From Cyanobacteria bacterium M_surface_10_m2_119 (GTDB lineage Bacteria > Cyanobacteriota > Cyanobacteriia > PCC-6307 > Cyanobiaceae): a stretch of 64,000 bases of DNA. The notes beneath the pieces are model-generated. The model had not been told where the DNA came from, did no database searches, and worked only from the letters and a program-made list of their open reading frames with translations. The position numbers were made by a program, and so were the translations under genes. Shown piece by piece: positions 20,381-29,601 of the stretch (position 1 is the stretch's first letter; each line of letters begins with the position of its first letter). The DNA lies in NCBI GenBank assembly GCA_016882525.1, contig VGPU01000004.1, forward strand, positions 1-64,000, given 5' to 3'.

Positions 20381-22291
20381 TCAGCTTGACGGTTCGGGCT
20401 GCCCCGCACCAGAGCCGGCCGCCGCCCACACCCCGAAGACCTCGGTGGGCTCGAGCCCCTTGATCTCCTGCACGCCGAAGCTGCGCAGGCTGAAGCCCGG
20501 CTCTCCAGCAAGCAGGCCGGCGGTGGCGGCATCGATGCACACCGCCGCATCCAGACGGCGGGTGAGGCCCTCGAGGCGGCTGGCCAGATTCACCGTGTCG
20601 CCGATCACGGTGAACTCCAGCCGCTGGGGGCTGCCGATCTGACCGGCGAGCACCTCCCCGGAAGCCAGCCCCACGCCGCTGGCGAGGGGGTCCAGCCCCT
20701 GTTCACGCCAGCTGGCATTGAGGCTGTCCAGCCGGACCCGCATCGCCAGCGCACAGCGCACGGCCGCCGCCGCCTCCTGTTCCACGCCGCGCCCCACCGG
20801 CGAGCCGAACACGGCCATCACCGCATCGCCGATGAATTTGTCAACCGTGCCGCCGTGGGCCGTGATCACCTCGACCATGGCGCCGAGATAGGTGTTGAGC
20901 TGGCGCACATGCACCTCGGTCTCGCCGGCGGCACTGCGGCGGCGGGTGAGCTCGGTGAACCCCTTGAGATCAGAGAACAGCACCGTCACCTTGCGCACGC
21001 GACCGCGCAGGATGCCCTGGGCCGCAGCGGGATCCGCCAGGATTTCGGCCACCACGCTGGGGGCCACGTAGCGCTCGAAGGTGCGGCGCAGGCGGCGCCG
21101 TTCCCGCCCCTCCCGCAGGTAGGCATCCCCGCCGTAGATCAAGCCCAGGAGCACCAGACCGCTGGCTGGGGACAGCAACGGCAGCCAGCGCTGCTGGCTG
21201 CTGAGCATCAGCCAGGCCGCCAGCACCTGGCCAGCCAGCACCGCCGCCACCACCCCCAGCCGCCAGGGCAGGGAAGAGCGCACCAGGGCCAGCCCGGCCG
21301 CCGCCGCCACGCCTGCAGCCGCCAGCAGGGCCCGGGACCAGGGGGTGAAAGGCCAGGGGGCCAGACCGTCGCCGACCAGGGAATTGGCAACAGCGGTGCC
21401 CAGCACCTCCAGGCCGGAGAGCGTGCCGAAGGGCGTGCTGTGGCCCGCCTCCCCCTGGGAGACGACGGGACCCACCAGCACCAGGGCACCACGCACGGCC
21501 GGCCGCAGGGGCTGGCGGGACCAGCGCTTGGGGTCGAGCACCTCCCAGGCGGGAATGCGGCGCAGCTGCCCCTCCGGGCCATAGACCTGCAACTCCCGGG
21601 CCGCATCCGGCTGCAGGCTGCGCCGGCCGGCCAGCTGCAGCAGACGTGCCGCCAGAGATGGGGGAGAGTCGACCCCCTGGGATTCGAGGGCGGCGGGATA
21701 GACCGCGGGATGGCGCAGGGGCTGGCCCGGGGAGGGGTGGAGGAGGTTGGTCACCCCCAGGGGCAAGGTGCTGGGCACAGCCGCCTGGAGAGCCTCAGGA
21801 CGCACGAGCACCAGCCCACCGGCCCCCTGGTTGTCCTGGGGCTCCAACCACTCGGCAGCCAGGGCGATCCGCCCCGAATGGCGGCGCAGCACGGCGACCA
21901 GGGCCGCATCATCGCCAGGACCCTGACCACTGGGGCCTTCGAAGACCACGTTGATCGCCACCGCCGCCGCCCCGGCCTGGAGGAGGGTCTCGCAGAGGCG
22001 GCCGTAGGCGGCGCGGGGCCAGGGCAGCCGGCCGATACCCTGGGCCCAGGGTGGGATCTCGGCCGCCCCGTCCTGGCCCTGCGCAAACCAGTCCCCCTGC
22101 TGGAGGGTGGCGTCATCAATGGTGACCAGCACCACGGCTTCAGGGGCAGGCCGTGGACCACGCCACTGGAGCAGCTGGGCATCGAGGTTGCGCTCCCACA
22201 CCCGCAGCCGCGGCCCCGGCCAACCCGCGGAGACCCCCGCCCAGCAGGCCGTCAGGGCGGAGAGCAGCAGCAGCACCCCACGGCGGCCCAC
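20381..22291 (-). CDS. CHASE2-class III nucleotide cyclase (module 3)
   Basis: A 636-residue intact cyclase. The CHASE2 part spans about residues 40-310 (VVLVTIDDATLQQGDWFAQ, AVAINVVFEGPSGQGPGDDA, WEVLDPKRW, VLVGPVVSQGEAGHSTPFG). Membrane helices lie about 325-400, a charged linker DAYLREGRERRRLRRTFERY follows, and the cyclase runs about 430-600. The aspartates in LFSDLKGF and DKFIGDAVMAVFG, the lysine, the threonine in EFTVIGD and the VNLASRLE asparagine and arginine are all present. It closely resembles the broken module 1 cyclase. The FecR gene ends 16 bases upstream. Confidence 0.93.
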   Translation of the reverse strand: MGRRGVLLLLSALTACWAGVSAGWPGPRLRVWERNLDAQLLQWRGPRPAPEAVVLVTIDDATLQQGDWFAQGQDGAAEIPPWAQGIGRLPWPRAAYGRLCETLLQAGAAAVAINVVFEGPSGQGPGDDAALVAVLRRHSGRIALAAEWLEPQDNQGAGGLVLVRPEALQAAVPSTLPLGVTNLLHPSPGQPLRHPAVYPAALESQGVDSPPSLAARLLQLAGRRSLQPDAARELQVYGPEGQLRRIPAWEVLDPKRWSRQPLRPAVRGALVLVGPVVSQGEAGHSTPFGTLSGLEVLGTAVANSLVGDGLAPWPFTPWSRALLAAAGVAAAAGLALVRSSLPWRLGVVAAVLAGQVLAAWLMLSSQQRWLPLLSPASGLVLLGLIYGGDAYLREGRERRRLRRTFERYVAPSVVAEILADPAAAQGILRGRVRKVTVLFSDLKGFTELTRRRSAAGETEVHVRQLNTYLGAMVEVITAHGGTVDKFIGDAVMAVFGSPVGRGVEQEAAAAVRCALAMRVRLDSLNASWREQGLDPLASGVGLASGEVLAGQIGSPQRLEFTVIGDTVNLASRLEGLTRRLDAAVCIDAATAGLLAGEPGFSLRSFGVQEIKGLEPTEVFGVWAAAGSGAGQPEPSS

Positions 22292-22307
22292 GGTGCGTCA
22301 GCCGGGC

Positions 22308-23084
22308 TCAGAAGAACCCGAAGCCGAAGCCCCGGAAGGAGGGCCCCGCCGGGCTCACCGGCAGGGAGGGAATGGGCACGCTGGGCAGATTGGAGCGCAG
22401 GAAGCTCTCCAGAGCTGCCTGGGCAGGGAGGGGCAGCTTGAAGCCCTCGAACAGCGGACCATTGAGGATCTGGGTGTAGTCGCCACTGCTGAGGGCCAGG
22501 ATCGTGAGCACCACCCCCTCGGGAGAGAGCCGTAGCCGTTGACCGGCCTGCAGGGTGGTGGCCGGCTTCTCGGGGATGGGCTCGCCCTCCCGGGTGGGCT
22601 GCACCTCCACCTCTCCCTCAAGGACGGAGATCTCGGTGTCGCCGGCCTCGTTCACCTCGATCACATAGTTGGTGCCACGCACGCTGAGGCGGGCGGAGCG
22701 GGTGCAGCCCGCCTGTTTGCCGGAAACCAGCACCTGGCCCTTGTCGAGCACGAAGCAGGCACTGCCGAGCCGCAGCTGCGACTGGCGGTTGAGCCGACCC
22801 ACCGCACCGCCATCGAAGGCGAGCTGGCCGCGACTCTTGCCGGTGGAGATCAGCTGGGGAGAGCGGGCCTTCTGCTTGACGCGGGCCTGTTCCCGATCGA
22901 TGAACAGCTCCTTGCCATCCAGGATCTCCTGCACCACGGCCGTCTGGCTCTGCTGCGCCGCAGCCGGCAGGGGCGTGAGGGCGGCGACCGCAAGCAGGGC
23001 GAACGCCCCCGGGAACAGGCCAGGGAGCGGCCAGGGCTTGAGACGCGGCCTGCCGCAGGCAGACCTCCGGCGGAGAGAGGGCAC
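22308..23084 (-). CDS. FecR-domain exported protein (module 3)
   Basis: A 258-residue exported protein. The GTG at 23084 has a GGGAG ribosome site upstream and leads into a basic start plus hydrophobic core (LFPGAFALLAVAALTPLPAAA), a Sec signal cut near AAA-QQSQ. The FecR domain carries VQEILDGKELFIDREQARVK, LRLGSACFVLDKGQVLVSG and LSVRGTNYVIEVNEAGDTE, and the C-terminus is glycine/phenylalanine-rich. It is the intact counterpart of the decayed FecR at 13960. The frame is open upstream to 23207 but without features. Confidence 0.87.
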   Translation of the reverse strand: MPSLRRRSACGRPRLKPWPLPGLFPGAFALLAVAALTPLPAAAQQSQTAVVQEILDGKELFIDREQARVKQKARSPQLISTGKSRGQLAFDGGAVGRLNRQSQLRLGSACFVLDKGQVLVSGKQAGCTRSARLSVRGTNYVIEVNEAGDTEISVLEGEVEVQPTREGEPIPEKPATTLQAGQRLRLSPEGVVLTILALSSGDYTQILNGPLFEGFKLPLPAQAALESFLRSNLPSVPIPSLPVSPAGPSFRGFGFGFF

Positions 23085-23139
23085 GACTGCTCCCAGCTCA
23101 GGTCGGGACCATTGTGACGCGAGGGTGCGGCACGGCCCC

Positions 23140-23880
23140 TCAGCTGGCACAGAAGCGCACAAACAGGGAGAGCCGGTCGGTGGGCTGGGGTAACTCGGCC
23201 GGATCAAAGGGGGCGGCCTCGGCAGCCATGCCGCGCAGCATCACCGGCCGGAGGTCATGACCCTCCTGCCGAACCTCCAGGGGCTCCAGCCGGCTGCGCC
23301 CCACGGCTGCGGCCAGCTCCCGCGCCTGGGCCAGCGCATCCTGGTAGGCCGCGCGCAGCAGGCGAGCCCGCACCGCGGGCACGGCGGCGGGATCGGCTTC
23401 CGCCGTCACGGGATTGAGGCGCACGCCCTCCAGCGCACCCACCCCACGCACGAAGGCCTGCAACCGGGCTGGTGCCAGCTGCCCGCTCACCTGCAGGTTG
23501 GCCACCACCCGTTCTCCGCTGGCAGGGGGCTGCTGGGACCGCTGCCAGGTGATCGGGGAGCTGACGCGCAGATCCTGCACCTGCAACGCCTGGAGGCGTT
23601 CGCGCACGGCCGCCAGCCGCCGCTGCAGGGCCGCCAGAGCACCATCGGCATCGGCGGCCTCGGCCTCCAGCCCCAGGGAGACGGCCAGGCGCTGGGTGTC
23701 GCGCTTGAGCTCCGCATTGCCGCGCGTCTCGAGCAGGGCTCCACGGCACTGCAGCTGCACCTGCACCTGGGACCTGGACGGGGTGAGCGCACCCGCGCCC
23801 AGCACCAGCCCCAGGGGGAGGAGCATCAGGGGCCGCAGCCTCGGCAGCCGGCAGGACGACAGGCGTGGAATGGAGGCCAT
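23140..23880 (-). CDS. SIMPL (DUF541) domain exported protein
   Basis: A 246-residue protein with an N-terminal signal or anchor (LRPLMLLPLGLVLGAGAL) and a SIMPL/DUF541 domain: GNAELKRDTQRLAVSLGLEA, LQALQVQDLRVSSPITW, and the helix LLRAAYQDALAQARELAAAV. Such proteins are periplasmic or outer-envelope oligomers of unclear role. The ATG at 23880 is the family start. It diverges from the MscS-type channel at 23938 with only 57 bases between, so the two may share control. Confidence 0.85.
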   Translation of the reverse strand: MASIPRLSSCRLPRLRPLMLLPLGLVLGAGALTPSRSQVQVQLQCRGALLETRGNAELKRDTQRLAVSLGLEAEAADADGALAALQRRLAAVRERLQALQVQDLRVSSPITWQRSQQPPASGERVVANLQVSGQLAPARLQAFVRGVGALEGVRLNPVTAEADPAAVPAVRARLLRAAYQDALAQARELAAAVGRSRLEPLEVRQEGHDLRPVMLRGMAAEAAPFDPAELPQPTDRLSLFVRFCAS

Positions 23881-23937
23881 GGCACCACGGGAGGTCTGGC
23901 TCCATGCTGGGGCCAGCTGGACAATTCGCCGCCGGCC

Positions 23938-25428
23938 ATGGCCCTGCTGCAACGGTTGCTTCCGGCGCTCCTGGCCGCTGCCCTCCTCCTGCTGCTGCAT
24001 CGCCTGGTGCAGCCCCAGCTCCGCCGCCGTGCCCTGGGGCAGCTACCGCTGGGCCTGATCGCCCTGGCTCTGCTGAGCTGGAGCCTGCTGCCCATCGTGG
24101 AGGCCCTCGGGCTGCCCGGCGAGTACCGGCGCTGGCTGGGCCTGGCCGATGAGCTGTTGATCAGCTACGCGGCGCTGCGCCTGGCGCTGTGGCTGGGCCT
24201 GGAGCTGCCGGGGGGCCTGGGGTGGTGGCGGCGACCACGGGAACTGCTGCTGCAGTTGCTGATGCTGGGGGGCGGGGCCCTGCTCACCGTGCTGGTGGTG
24301 CGGGAGTCGGCCCGTTTCGACCTGGTGGGACTGGTGACCACCTCCGCGGTCCTCACCGCGGTCGTGGGCTTCGCCGCCCAGGAAACGCTCAAGGATCTGT
24401 TCGCCGGCCTGGAACTGCAGCTGGGTGACGATTTCGCGGTGGGGGACTGGCTGGACGTGGGCCAGGGGGTGCAGGGCCTGGTGGAGACGATCACCTGGCG
24501 CGACACCCAGCTGCGCACCCTGGACGGCTGCCGGCTGATCATTCCCAACAGCCGGATCACGGCCGAAGTGATCAGCAACCGCTCGGCGAGCGGCGTGGCC
24601 AGCAACCGCTTCGAGATCGGCCTCGACTACGACTACCCCCCCGCCCAGGCCCGGTCCCTGCTGGAGGGGGTGCTGCACCAGCACCCGCTGGTGCTGCCCA
24701 CACCGGCACCCCGGGTGCGCATCAAGAGCTTCGCTGACAGCGCCATCACCTACGAACTGCAGGTGTGGCAGCGGGACATGGGCCAGCGGGCCGAGCTGGA
24801 CCTGCGCAGTGCCCTGCTGGAGCAGATCTGGTACGCCCTCCAGCGCGCCGGCCAGAGCATCCCCTTCCCGGTGCGGGAGCTCCAGCCCCGCCGGCGCCAC
24901 CACAGCCCGGCCCCTGCCGAGACCAACGGCGCTCTCGAACTCAGCGGGCTGTTCCAGGTGCTGCCGTTGCAGCAGCGGCAACAACTGGCGCTGGCTGGGA
25001 GGGTGCTGCGCTTCGGCCCCGGAGAAGCGATCGTCTGCGAAGGGGATGCTGGCGACTGCCTCTACCAGGTGCTGAGCGGGCGGGTGGAAGTGCTCAAGAC
25101 CATCGCCCCGGGCCGGCAGGTCTCGGTGCGGGAGCTGGAGTCGGGTGACCTGTTCGGGGAAATGACCCTGCTGCTCGACACCCCGCGCACGGCAACGGTG
25201 CGGGCCCTGGAGGAATGCCGGCTGCTGCAGCTCGACCGGGGGGCCCTCGCGCCCCTGCTGCAGTCCCAACCGGAACTGCTGGAGCAACTGGCCGAGCTGG
25301 TGAGCCACCGCCGCCAGGCGCTCGATCAACTGCAGCAGGTGGAGAGCGGGGCGCCAGACAGCAGCCTGCTGGGGACGATGCGCCGGCTGTTTCAGGCCGT
25401 CACAGGCAGCAGCTCGGCTGACGCATGA
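23938..25428 (+). CDS. MscS-type channel with cyclic-nucleotide-binding domain
   Basis: A 496-residue membrane protein. About four hydrophobic segments fill residues 1-150; the MscS pore and beta domain follow (about 135-300: AVVGFAAQETLKDLFAGLEL, GDWLDVGQGVQGLVETITWR, IPNSRI). The C-terminal cyclic-nucleotide domain (about 330-450) has RVLRFGPGEAIVCEGDAGDC and the cassette DLFGEMTLLLDTPRTATVRA with glutamate and arginine in place. Channels of this type are thought to be gated by cAMP/cGMP. With three cyclase pairs just downstream on the other strand, it is a likely local effector. The frame is open far upstream, but the ATG at 23938 starts the membrane part. Confidence 0.92.
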   Translation: MALLQRLLPALLAAALLLLLHRLVQPQLRRRALGQLPLGLIALALLSWSLLPIVEALGLPGEYRRWLGLADELLISYAALRLALWLGLELPGGLGWWRRPRELLLQLLMLGGGALLTVLVVRESARFDLVGLVTTSAVLTAVVGFAAQETLKDLFAGLELQLGDDFAVGDWLDVGQGVQGLVETITWRDTQLRTLDGCRLIIPNSRITAEVISNRSASGVASNRFEIGLDYDYPPAQARSLLEGVLHQHPLVLPTPAPRVRIKSFADSAITYELQVWQRDMGQRAELDLRSALLEQIWYALQRAGQSIPFPVRELQPRRRHHSPAPAETNGALELSGLFQVLPLQQRQQLALAGRVLRFGPGEAIVCEGDAGDCLYQVLSGRVEVLKTIAPGRQVSVRELESGDLFGEMTLLLDTPRTATVRALEECRLLQLDRGALAPLLQSQPELLEQLAELVSHRRQALDQLQQVESGAPDSSLLGTMRRLFQAVTGSSSADA

Positions 25429-25603
25429 GGCCCTCCGCGGCCTCCCGCGGCGAATCGGTGGGCTGCAGCCAGGCGTTGCAGCAGCCTTCCGCCCCCCAGC
25501 CATCGGGGCCATCGCACCAGCCCTCCAGCCGCAGGCGGCTCCCCATCAGCACCAGCTGAAAGGTCCAGTGACGGCGGGCATGAATCACAAAGGTGCTGGC
25601 CAT
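25400..25603 (-). CDS. Small conserved hypothetical protein
   Basis: A 67-residue frame starting MASTFVIHARRHWTFQLVLM, rich in tryptophan, glycine and aspartate (EGWCDGPDGWGAEGCCNAW). The reading looks protein-like and resembles small picocyanobacterial proteins I cannot name. It overlaps the 3' end of the channel gene by 29 bases on the opposite strand. The ATG at 25603 is chosen; an in-frame ATG at 25633 lies upstream. Confidence 0.5.
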   Translation of the reverse strand: MASTFVIHARRHWTFQLVLMGSRLRLEGWCDGPDGWGAEGCCNAWLQPTDSPREAAEGLMRQPSCCL

Positions 25604-25708
25604 GGCGCACCTCCATTGCATGGGGATACCCAAAGAGTTCCCCAGCTGTCCCCAACCGCCACAGGCTGGGAACAGTTGGCGGAGTGGTCGGCACCCCAGG
25701 GAGCCACT

Positions 25709-28447
25709 TCAGCCCTGGCCTGAAGCCCCCAACTCAGCCACCAGCTGCTCGCGCGCCTGGGCCAGCGCCCCATCCAGGGCCGCGCCATCGCGGCCACCGG
25801 CCTGGGCCAGGTTGGGCCGGCCGCCGCCGCCGCCGCCGCAGAGCTTGGCGATGCCACCGATGAAGGCGCCGGCCTTGGGCCCCGCCCCGATCACCGCCTT
25901 GCCGAAGGCCGCCACCAGGATCACCTTGGCCAGATCGGCCGGATCGGGCAGGCCGCCGAGCACCACCGCCGCCCCATCGCCCAGCTGGTCGGCCAGGCCC
26001 TGGGCCGCCGTCTGCAGGCCGGCCCCATCCACGCCATCGAGGCGGGTCACCAGGAGTTGGAACGACACACCGTCGGCGGAGGTGCCCACCGCTTCCGCCC
26101 GGGCCGCCAGCGCAGAGGCCTTCGCCGCGGCCAGCTCGCCGCGGGCGGCCGCCAGGGCTTTCTGGGTGACCTTGAGCTCGTCGGCCAGCTGGCCCACCCG
26201 CTCCACGATCTCGCCGGGCTGGGCCTTGAAGCGCTCGGCCAGGGGCTTCACCACCGCCTCCCGCTCCTTGAGATAGGCCAGCACCGCCGGGCCGGCCACC
26301 GCTTCGATGCGGCGGATGCCGGCGGCCACGCCGCTCTCGGCCACGATCTTGAACACGCCGATCTCGGCGGTGTTCGCCACGTGGGTGCCGCCGCAGAGCT
26401 CCATCGACACGCCGGGCACATCCACCACCCGCACCACATCGGCGTACTTCTCGCCGAACATCGCCACCGCCCCGGCGGCCTTGGCCTGCTCGATCGCCAT
26501 CTCCGCCACCTCAAGGCTGTGGGCCTCACTGATCCAACCGTTGATCAGGGACTCGATCGCCTCGAGCTCCTCAGCGGTCACAGCGCGGGGGCAGTGGAAG
26601 TCGAAGCGCAGGCGGTCGAAATCCACCAGCGAGCCGGCCTGGCCGATGCCCGGATCCACCACCTGCTTGAGGGCTGCCTGCAGCAGGTGGGTGGCGGTGT
26701 GGTTGGCCTGGGCGCGGCGCCGGCAGGCGGCATCCACCCGGGCGGTGAGCAGGTCGCCCACCGCAATCTGGCCGCGCTCCACCCGGCCGCTGTGCACAAA
26801 GACCGAGCGGTTGCGGCTCACCCCCTCAATGCTCACGATCACGCCCGCATCCACGCTGGTCTGATCGCCACCGCCCAGCAGCACGCCGCGGTCGCCCACC
26901 TGGCCGCCGCCCTCTCCGTAGAAGGGGGTCACATCGAGCACCAGCTGCACCTGATCACCGGCCGTCGCCCGTTGCGCCGGCTCGCCGTTCACCACCAGAG
27001 CCAGCACGCAGCTGGGGTGCTCCAGCGCTTCGTAGCCCTTGAAGGCGGTGGCTTGGGCGGCGGCGGCAACCTGGTCGATCGCCTCCTGCAGGGTGAGGTC
27101 GATGCTCACCGCCGCGGCCTTGGCCCGCTGGCGCTGCGCCTCCATCGCCGCCTCGAAGCCGGCGACATCCACCGTGAGGCCATGCTCCTCGGCAATCTCC
27201 TCGGTGAGCTCCAGCGGGAAGCCGTAGGTGTCGTAGAGCTCAAAGGCCTGCTCGCCTGAGATCTGCTTGGGCTTTGCCGCCAGCACCTCCGCCAGCAGCT
27301 TCTCGCCCCGCTCCAGGGTTTCCAGGAAGCGGGCCTCCTCGCGCTGCAGCTCCGCCAGGATCACCTCGCGGCGCTCCAGCAGCTGCGGATAAGCGGCCTG
27401 CATCAGGGCGATCGACGCCTCGCCCATCGCCGTCAGGAACGGCTTGTCGATGCCGAGGAGCCGTCCGTGGCGCACCACGCGGCGCAGCAGCCGGCGCAGG
27501 ATGTAGCCGCGGCCCAGGTTGCTGGCGGTCACGCCATCGCAGATCAGCTGGGTGATGGCGCGGCTGTGATCGCCGATCACCTTGAGGCTGGTTTTGCCCT
27601 TCTCCTCGAGGGCGCGGTAGTCGACCCCCGCCAGAGCCGCCGCCGTTTCGATCAGCGGGTAGATGAGATCCGTTTCGTAGTTGTTGGGCACCGCCTGCAG
27701 GATCTGCGCCATGCGCTCCAGACCCATGCCGGTGTCGATGTTGCGGTTGGCCAGCGGCGTGAGGGTGCCCTCCGCGTCGCGGTTGTACTGCATGAACACC
27801 AGGTTGTAGAACTCGATGAAACGGCTGTCGTCTTCGAGATCGATGCCGTCGTCGCCGCGTTCGGGCTTGAAGTCGTAATAGATCTCCGAGCAGGGGCCGC
27901 AGGGGCCGGTGGGGCCGGAGGCCCAGAAGTTGTCGGCCTCATCCATGCGGATGATCCGCTTCGGATTCACCCCCACAACCTCACGCCAGATCGCCTCGGC
28001 TTCGTCGTCCTCGCGGAACACACTCACCACCAGGTTCTTCGGGCTGAGGCCGAACACGCCTGTGCTCAGCTCCCAGGCCCACTGGATCGCCTGCTCCTTG
28101 AAGTAGTCGCCGAAGGAGAAGTTTCCGAGCATCTCGAAGAACGTGTGATGCCGCGCCGTGCGGCCCACGTTCTCAATGTCGTTGGTGCGGATGCACTTCT
28201 GGGAACTGGTGGCCCGGGGCGCCGGCCGCTCCGCCTGGCCCAGAAACACCGGCTTGAAGGGCAGCATGCCGGCGATGGTGAGCAGCACCGTGGGGTCGTC
28301 CGGCACCAGGGAGGCGCTGGCCATGGGTTTGTGGCCGCGCTGCTCGTAAAACGACAGGAAGGCCGCGCGGATCTCGGCGCCGCTGCGGGGGCGGCCGGCG
28401 CCGGCTGAGCCCCCTGCGGAGGAGGCGGCGGAGGGAGCGGCGGCCAT
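25709..28447 (-). CDS. alaS: Alanyl-tRNA synthetase
   Basis: AlaS charges tRNA(Ala). The 912 residues include the class II catalytic core (FLSFYEQRGHKPMASASLVP, RHHTFFEMLGNFSFGDYF, FWASGPTGPCGPCSEIYYDF), the tRNA recognition region, the editing domain (ANHTATHLLQAALKQV with HxxxH, then SMELCGGTHVANTAEIGVF) and a C-Ala tail ending GGGGGGRPNLAQAGG. An N-terminal Ser/Gly/Ala-rich leader of about 20 residues precedes the core. Confidence 0.98.
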   Translation of the reverse strand: MAAAPSAASSAGGSAGAGRPRSGAEIRAAFLSFYEQRGHKPMASASLVPDDPTVLLTIAGMLPFKPVFLGQAERPAPRATSSQKCIRTNDIENVGRTARHHTFFEMLGNFSFGDYFKEQAIQWAWELSTGVFGLSPKNLVVSVFREDDEAEAIWREVVGVNPKRIIRMDEADNFWASGPTGPCGPCSEIYYDFKPERGDDGIDLEDDSRFIEFYNLVFMQYNRDAEGTLTPLANRNIDTGMGLERMAQILQAVPNNYETDLIYPLIETAAALAGVDYRALEEKGKTSLKVIGDHSRAITQLICDGVTASNLGRGYILRRLLRRVVRHGRLLGIDKPFLTAMGEASIALMQAAYPQLLERREVILAELQREEARFLETLERGEKLLAEVLAAKPKQISGEQAFELYDTYGFPLELTEEIAEEHGLTVDVAGFEAAMEAQRQRAKAAAVSIDLTLQEAIDQVAAAAQATAFKGYEALEHPSCVLALVVNGEPAQRATAGDQVQLVLDVTPFYGEGGGQVGDRGVLLGGGDQTSVDAGVIVSIEGVSRNRSVFVHSGRVERGQIAVGDLLTARVDAACRRRAQANHTATHLLQAALKQVVDPGIGQAGSLVDFDRLRFDFHCPRAVTAEELEAIESLINGWISEAHSLEVAEMAIEQAKAAGAVAMFGEKYADVVRVVDVPGVSMELCGGTHVANTAEIGVFKIVAESGVAAGIRRIEAVAGPAVLAYLKEREAVVKPLAERFKAQPGEIVERVGQLADELKVTQKALAAARGELAAAKASALAARAEAVGTSADGVSFQLLVTRLDGVDGAGLQTAAQGLADQLGDGAAVVLGGLPDPADLAKVILVAAFGKAVIGAGPKAGAFIGGIAKLCGGGGGGRPNLAQAGGRDGAALDGALAQAREQLVAELGASGQG

Positions 28448-28482
28448 GGCGGAGCAGTTCAGTCCTGAAGGGGCATGATCGC

Positions 28483-29535
28483 TCAGCGCAGTGCCCGCGG
28501 CAGGCTGCGGCGGTAGGCCAGGAACAGGGCCCGAGCCTCATCGCGCAGCTCCTGATCCAGCACCAGTCCCCGATCGGCCGGCGGAGCCTGGGGGGCGAAC
28601 ACCTCCTGCCAGCGGCACCCCCAGACCCGCTGGGCGAAGCGCTCATTGGCCGGGCCCAGCCCCGCCTCCAGCCGCAGGAGCGCCCGGGGCTGCCAGCCGT
28701 TGAAGCGCTCCTCCACCCAGCCGCGCCGGCGCGCCAGGGCACGGATCTGCTCCACGAGGCGGTTGAGTCCCTGCTCGGCAATCAGGCGGTCGCGGCGGAG
28801 GGGGAGGGTGTCGAGCTCCCGGTTGAGCAGATAGGCCAGGCCCAACCCCCGCCGCCCCAGCTGCTCGTTGGCCTGGCTGGCCGGTGCCGGCCGCCAGGCG
28901 CCCACAGGCAGGCCGAGCAGCTCCAGCAGCTGCTCGAATGGATCCCGGCGGCGGGGCGCCAGCGGCAGAAAACTGGCGCGCACCCCGGCCTGCTGCAGCA
29001 GCGCCCCGTAGCGCTGTTCCGGATCCAGCACCAGCGGGGCCATCCGGATCCAGCGCCGCCGCGCCGGACCGCGCAGGCGGCGGCCGGCCAGCTGGGCGCG
29101 CACATAGGCCGGGAAGGAGGGGGCGCCGTAGAGGCGCCCGAGGCCATGGGCATAGAAGGAGTTGAGGAGCTCCGCCTGGGGACGCACCACACTGAGCACG
29201 TGAAGGGCAAAGCCCGCCTCTTGGCTCAGGCGCTGCAGCCGGGCGAGGGCCGTGCCATCCGACACCAGGGGAGCGAAGTGCTCGGCGCTGAGCAGCAGAT
29301 CGCCGTCCCAGCGGCGATGGCGGGCGAGGAGCTGCTCCAGCGCCTCAAAGCGACCCGCCTGCAGGGCCCGCGCCAGCTGGCGGTGGGAGTGCTCCCCCCA
29401 GGGGGTGGGGTAGCGCAGACCCTGGCGTTCCAGGGCCCGGCGGTTGGCCTGCAGGCGGGCCTGCAGATAGGTGCTGGCGGTCTTGTGGGGACCGGCATGC
29501 AGGTGCAGGGTGCGCCGCAACGGTCTCTCACGCAT
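28483..29535 (-). CDS. Sulfotransferase-like protein
   Basis: A 350-residue protein beginning with LHLHAGPHKTASTYLQARL, a phosphosulfate-binding (PAPS) loop like that of bacterial sulfotransferases of the HxGxxKTxS type. HVLSVVRPQAELLNSFYAHG in the middle fits the 3'-phosphate-binding block (R and S). The rest is arginine-rich. The substrate is unknown. The ATG at 29535 is taken; the upstream frame has no features. It lies 35 bases downstream of alaS on the same strand. Confidence 0.65.
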   Translation of the reverse strand: MRERPLRRTLHLHAGPHKTASTYLQARLQANRRALERQGLRYPTPWGEHSHRQLARALQAGRFEALEQLLARHRRWDGDLLLSAEHFAPLVSDGTALARLQRLSQEAGFALHVLSVVRPQAELLNSFYAHGLGRLYGAPSFPAYVRAQLAGRRLRGPARRRWIRMAPLVLDPEQRYGALLQQAGVRASFLPLAPRRRDPFEQLLELLGLPVGAWRPAPASQANEQLGRRGLGLAYLLNRELDTLPLRRDRLIAEQGLNRLVEQIRALARRRGWVEERFNGWQPRALLRLEAGLGPANERFAQRVWGCRWQEVFAPQAPPADRGLVLDQELRDEARALFLAYRRSLPRALR

Positions 29536-29601
29536 GGACCCGAACACGTGCTCTGCCAGGCATGATCGCCCAGCACAGGCCCAGCGTCCCAGGGTGCCCG
29601 C

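Noticed and set aside
25392-25694. Alternative 100-residue minus-strand frame over the small gene at 25400
   Set aside because: It reads as proline/glycine-rich shadow sequence; the 67-residue frame in the other phase looks more protein-like.
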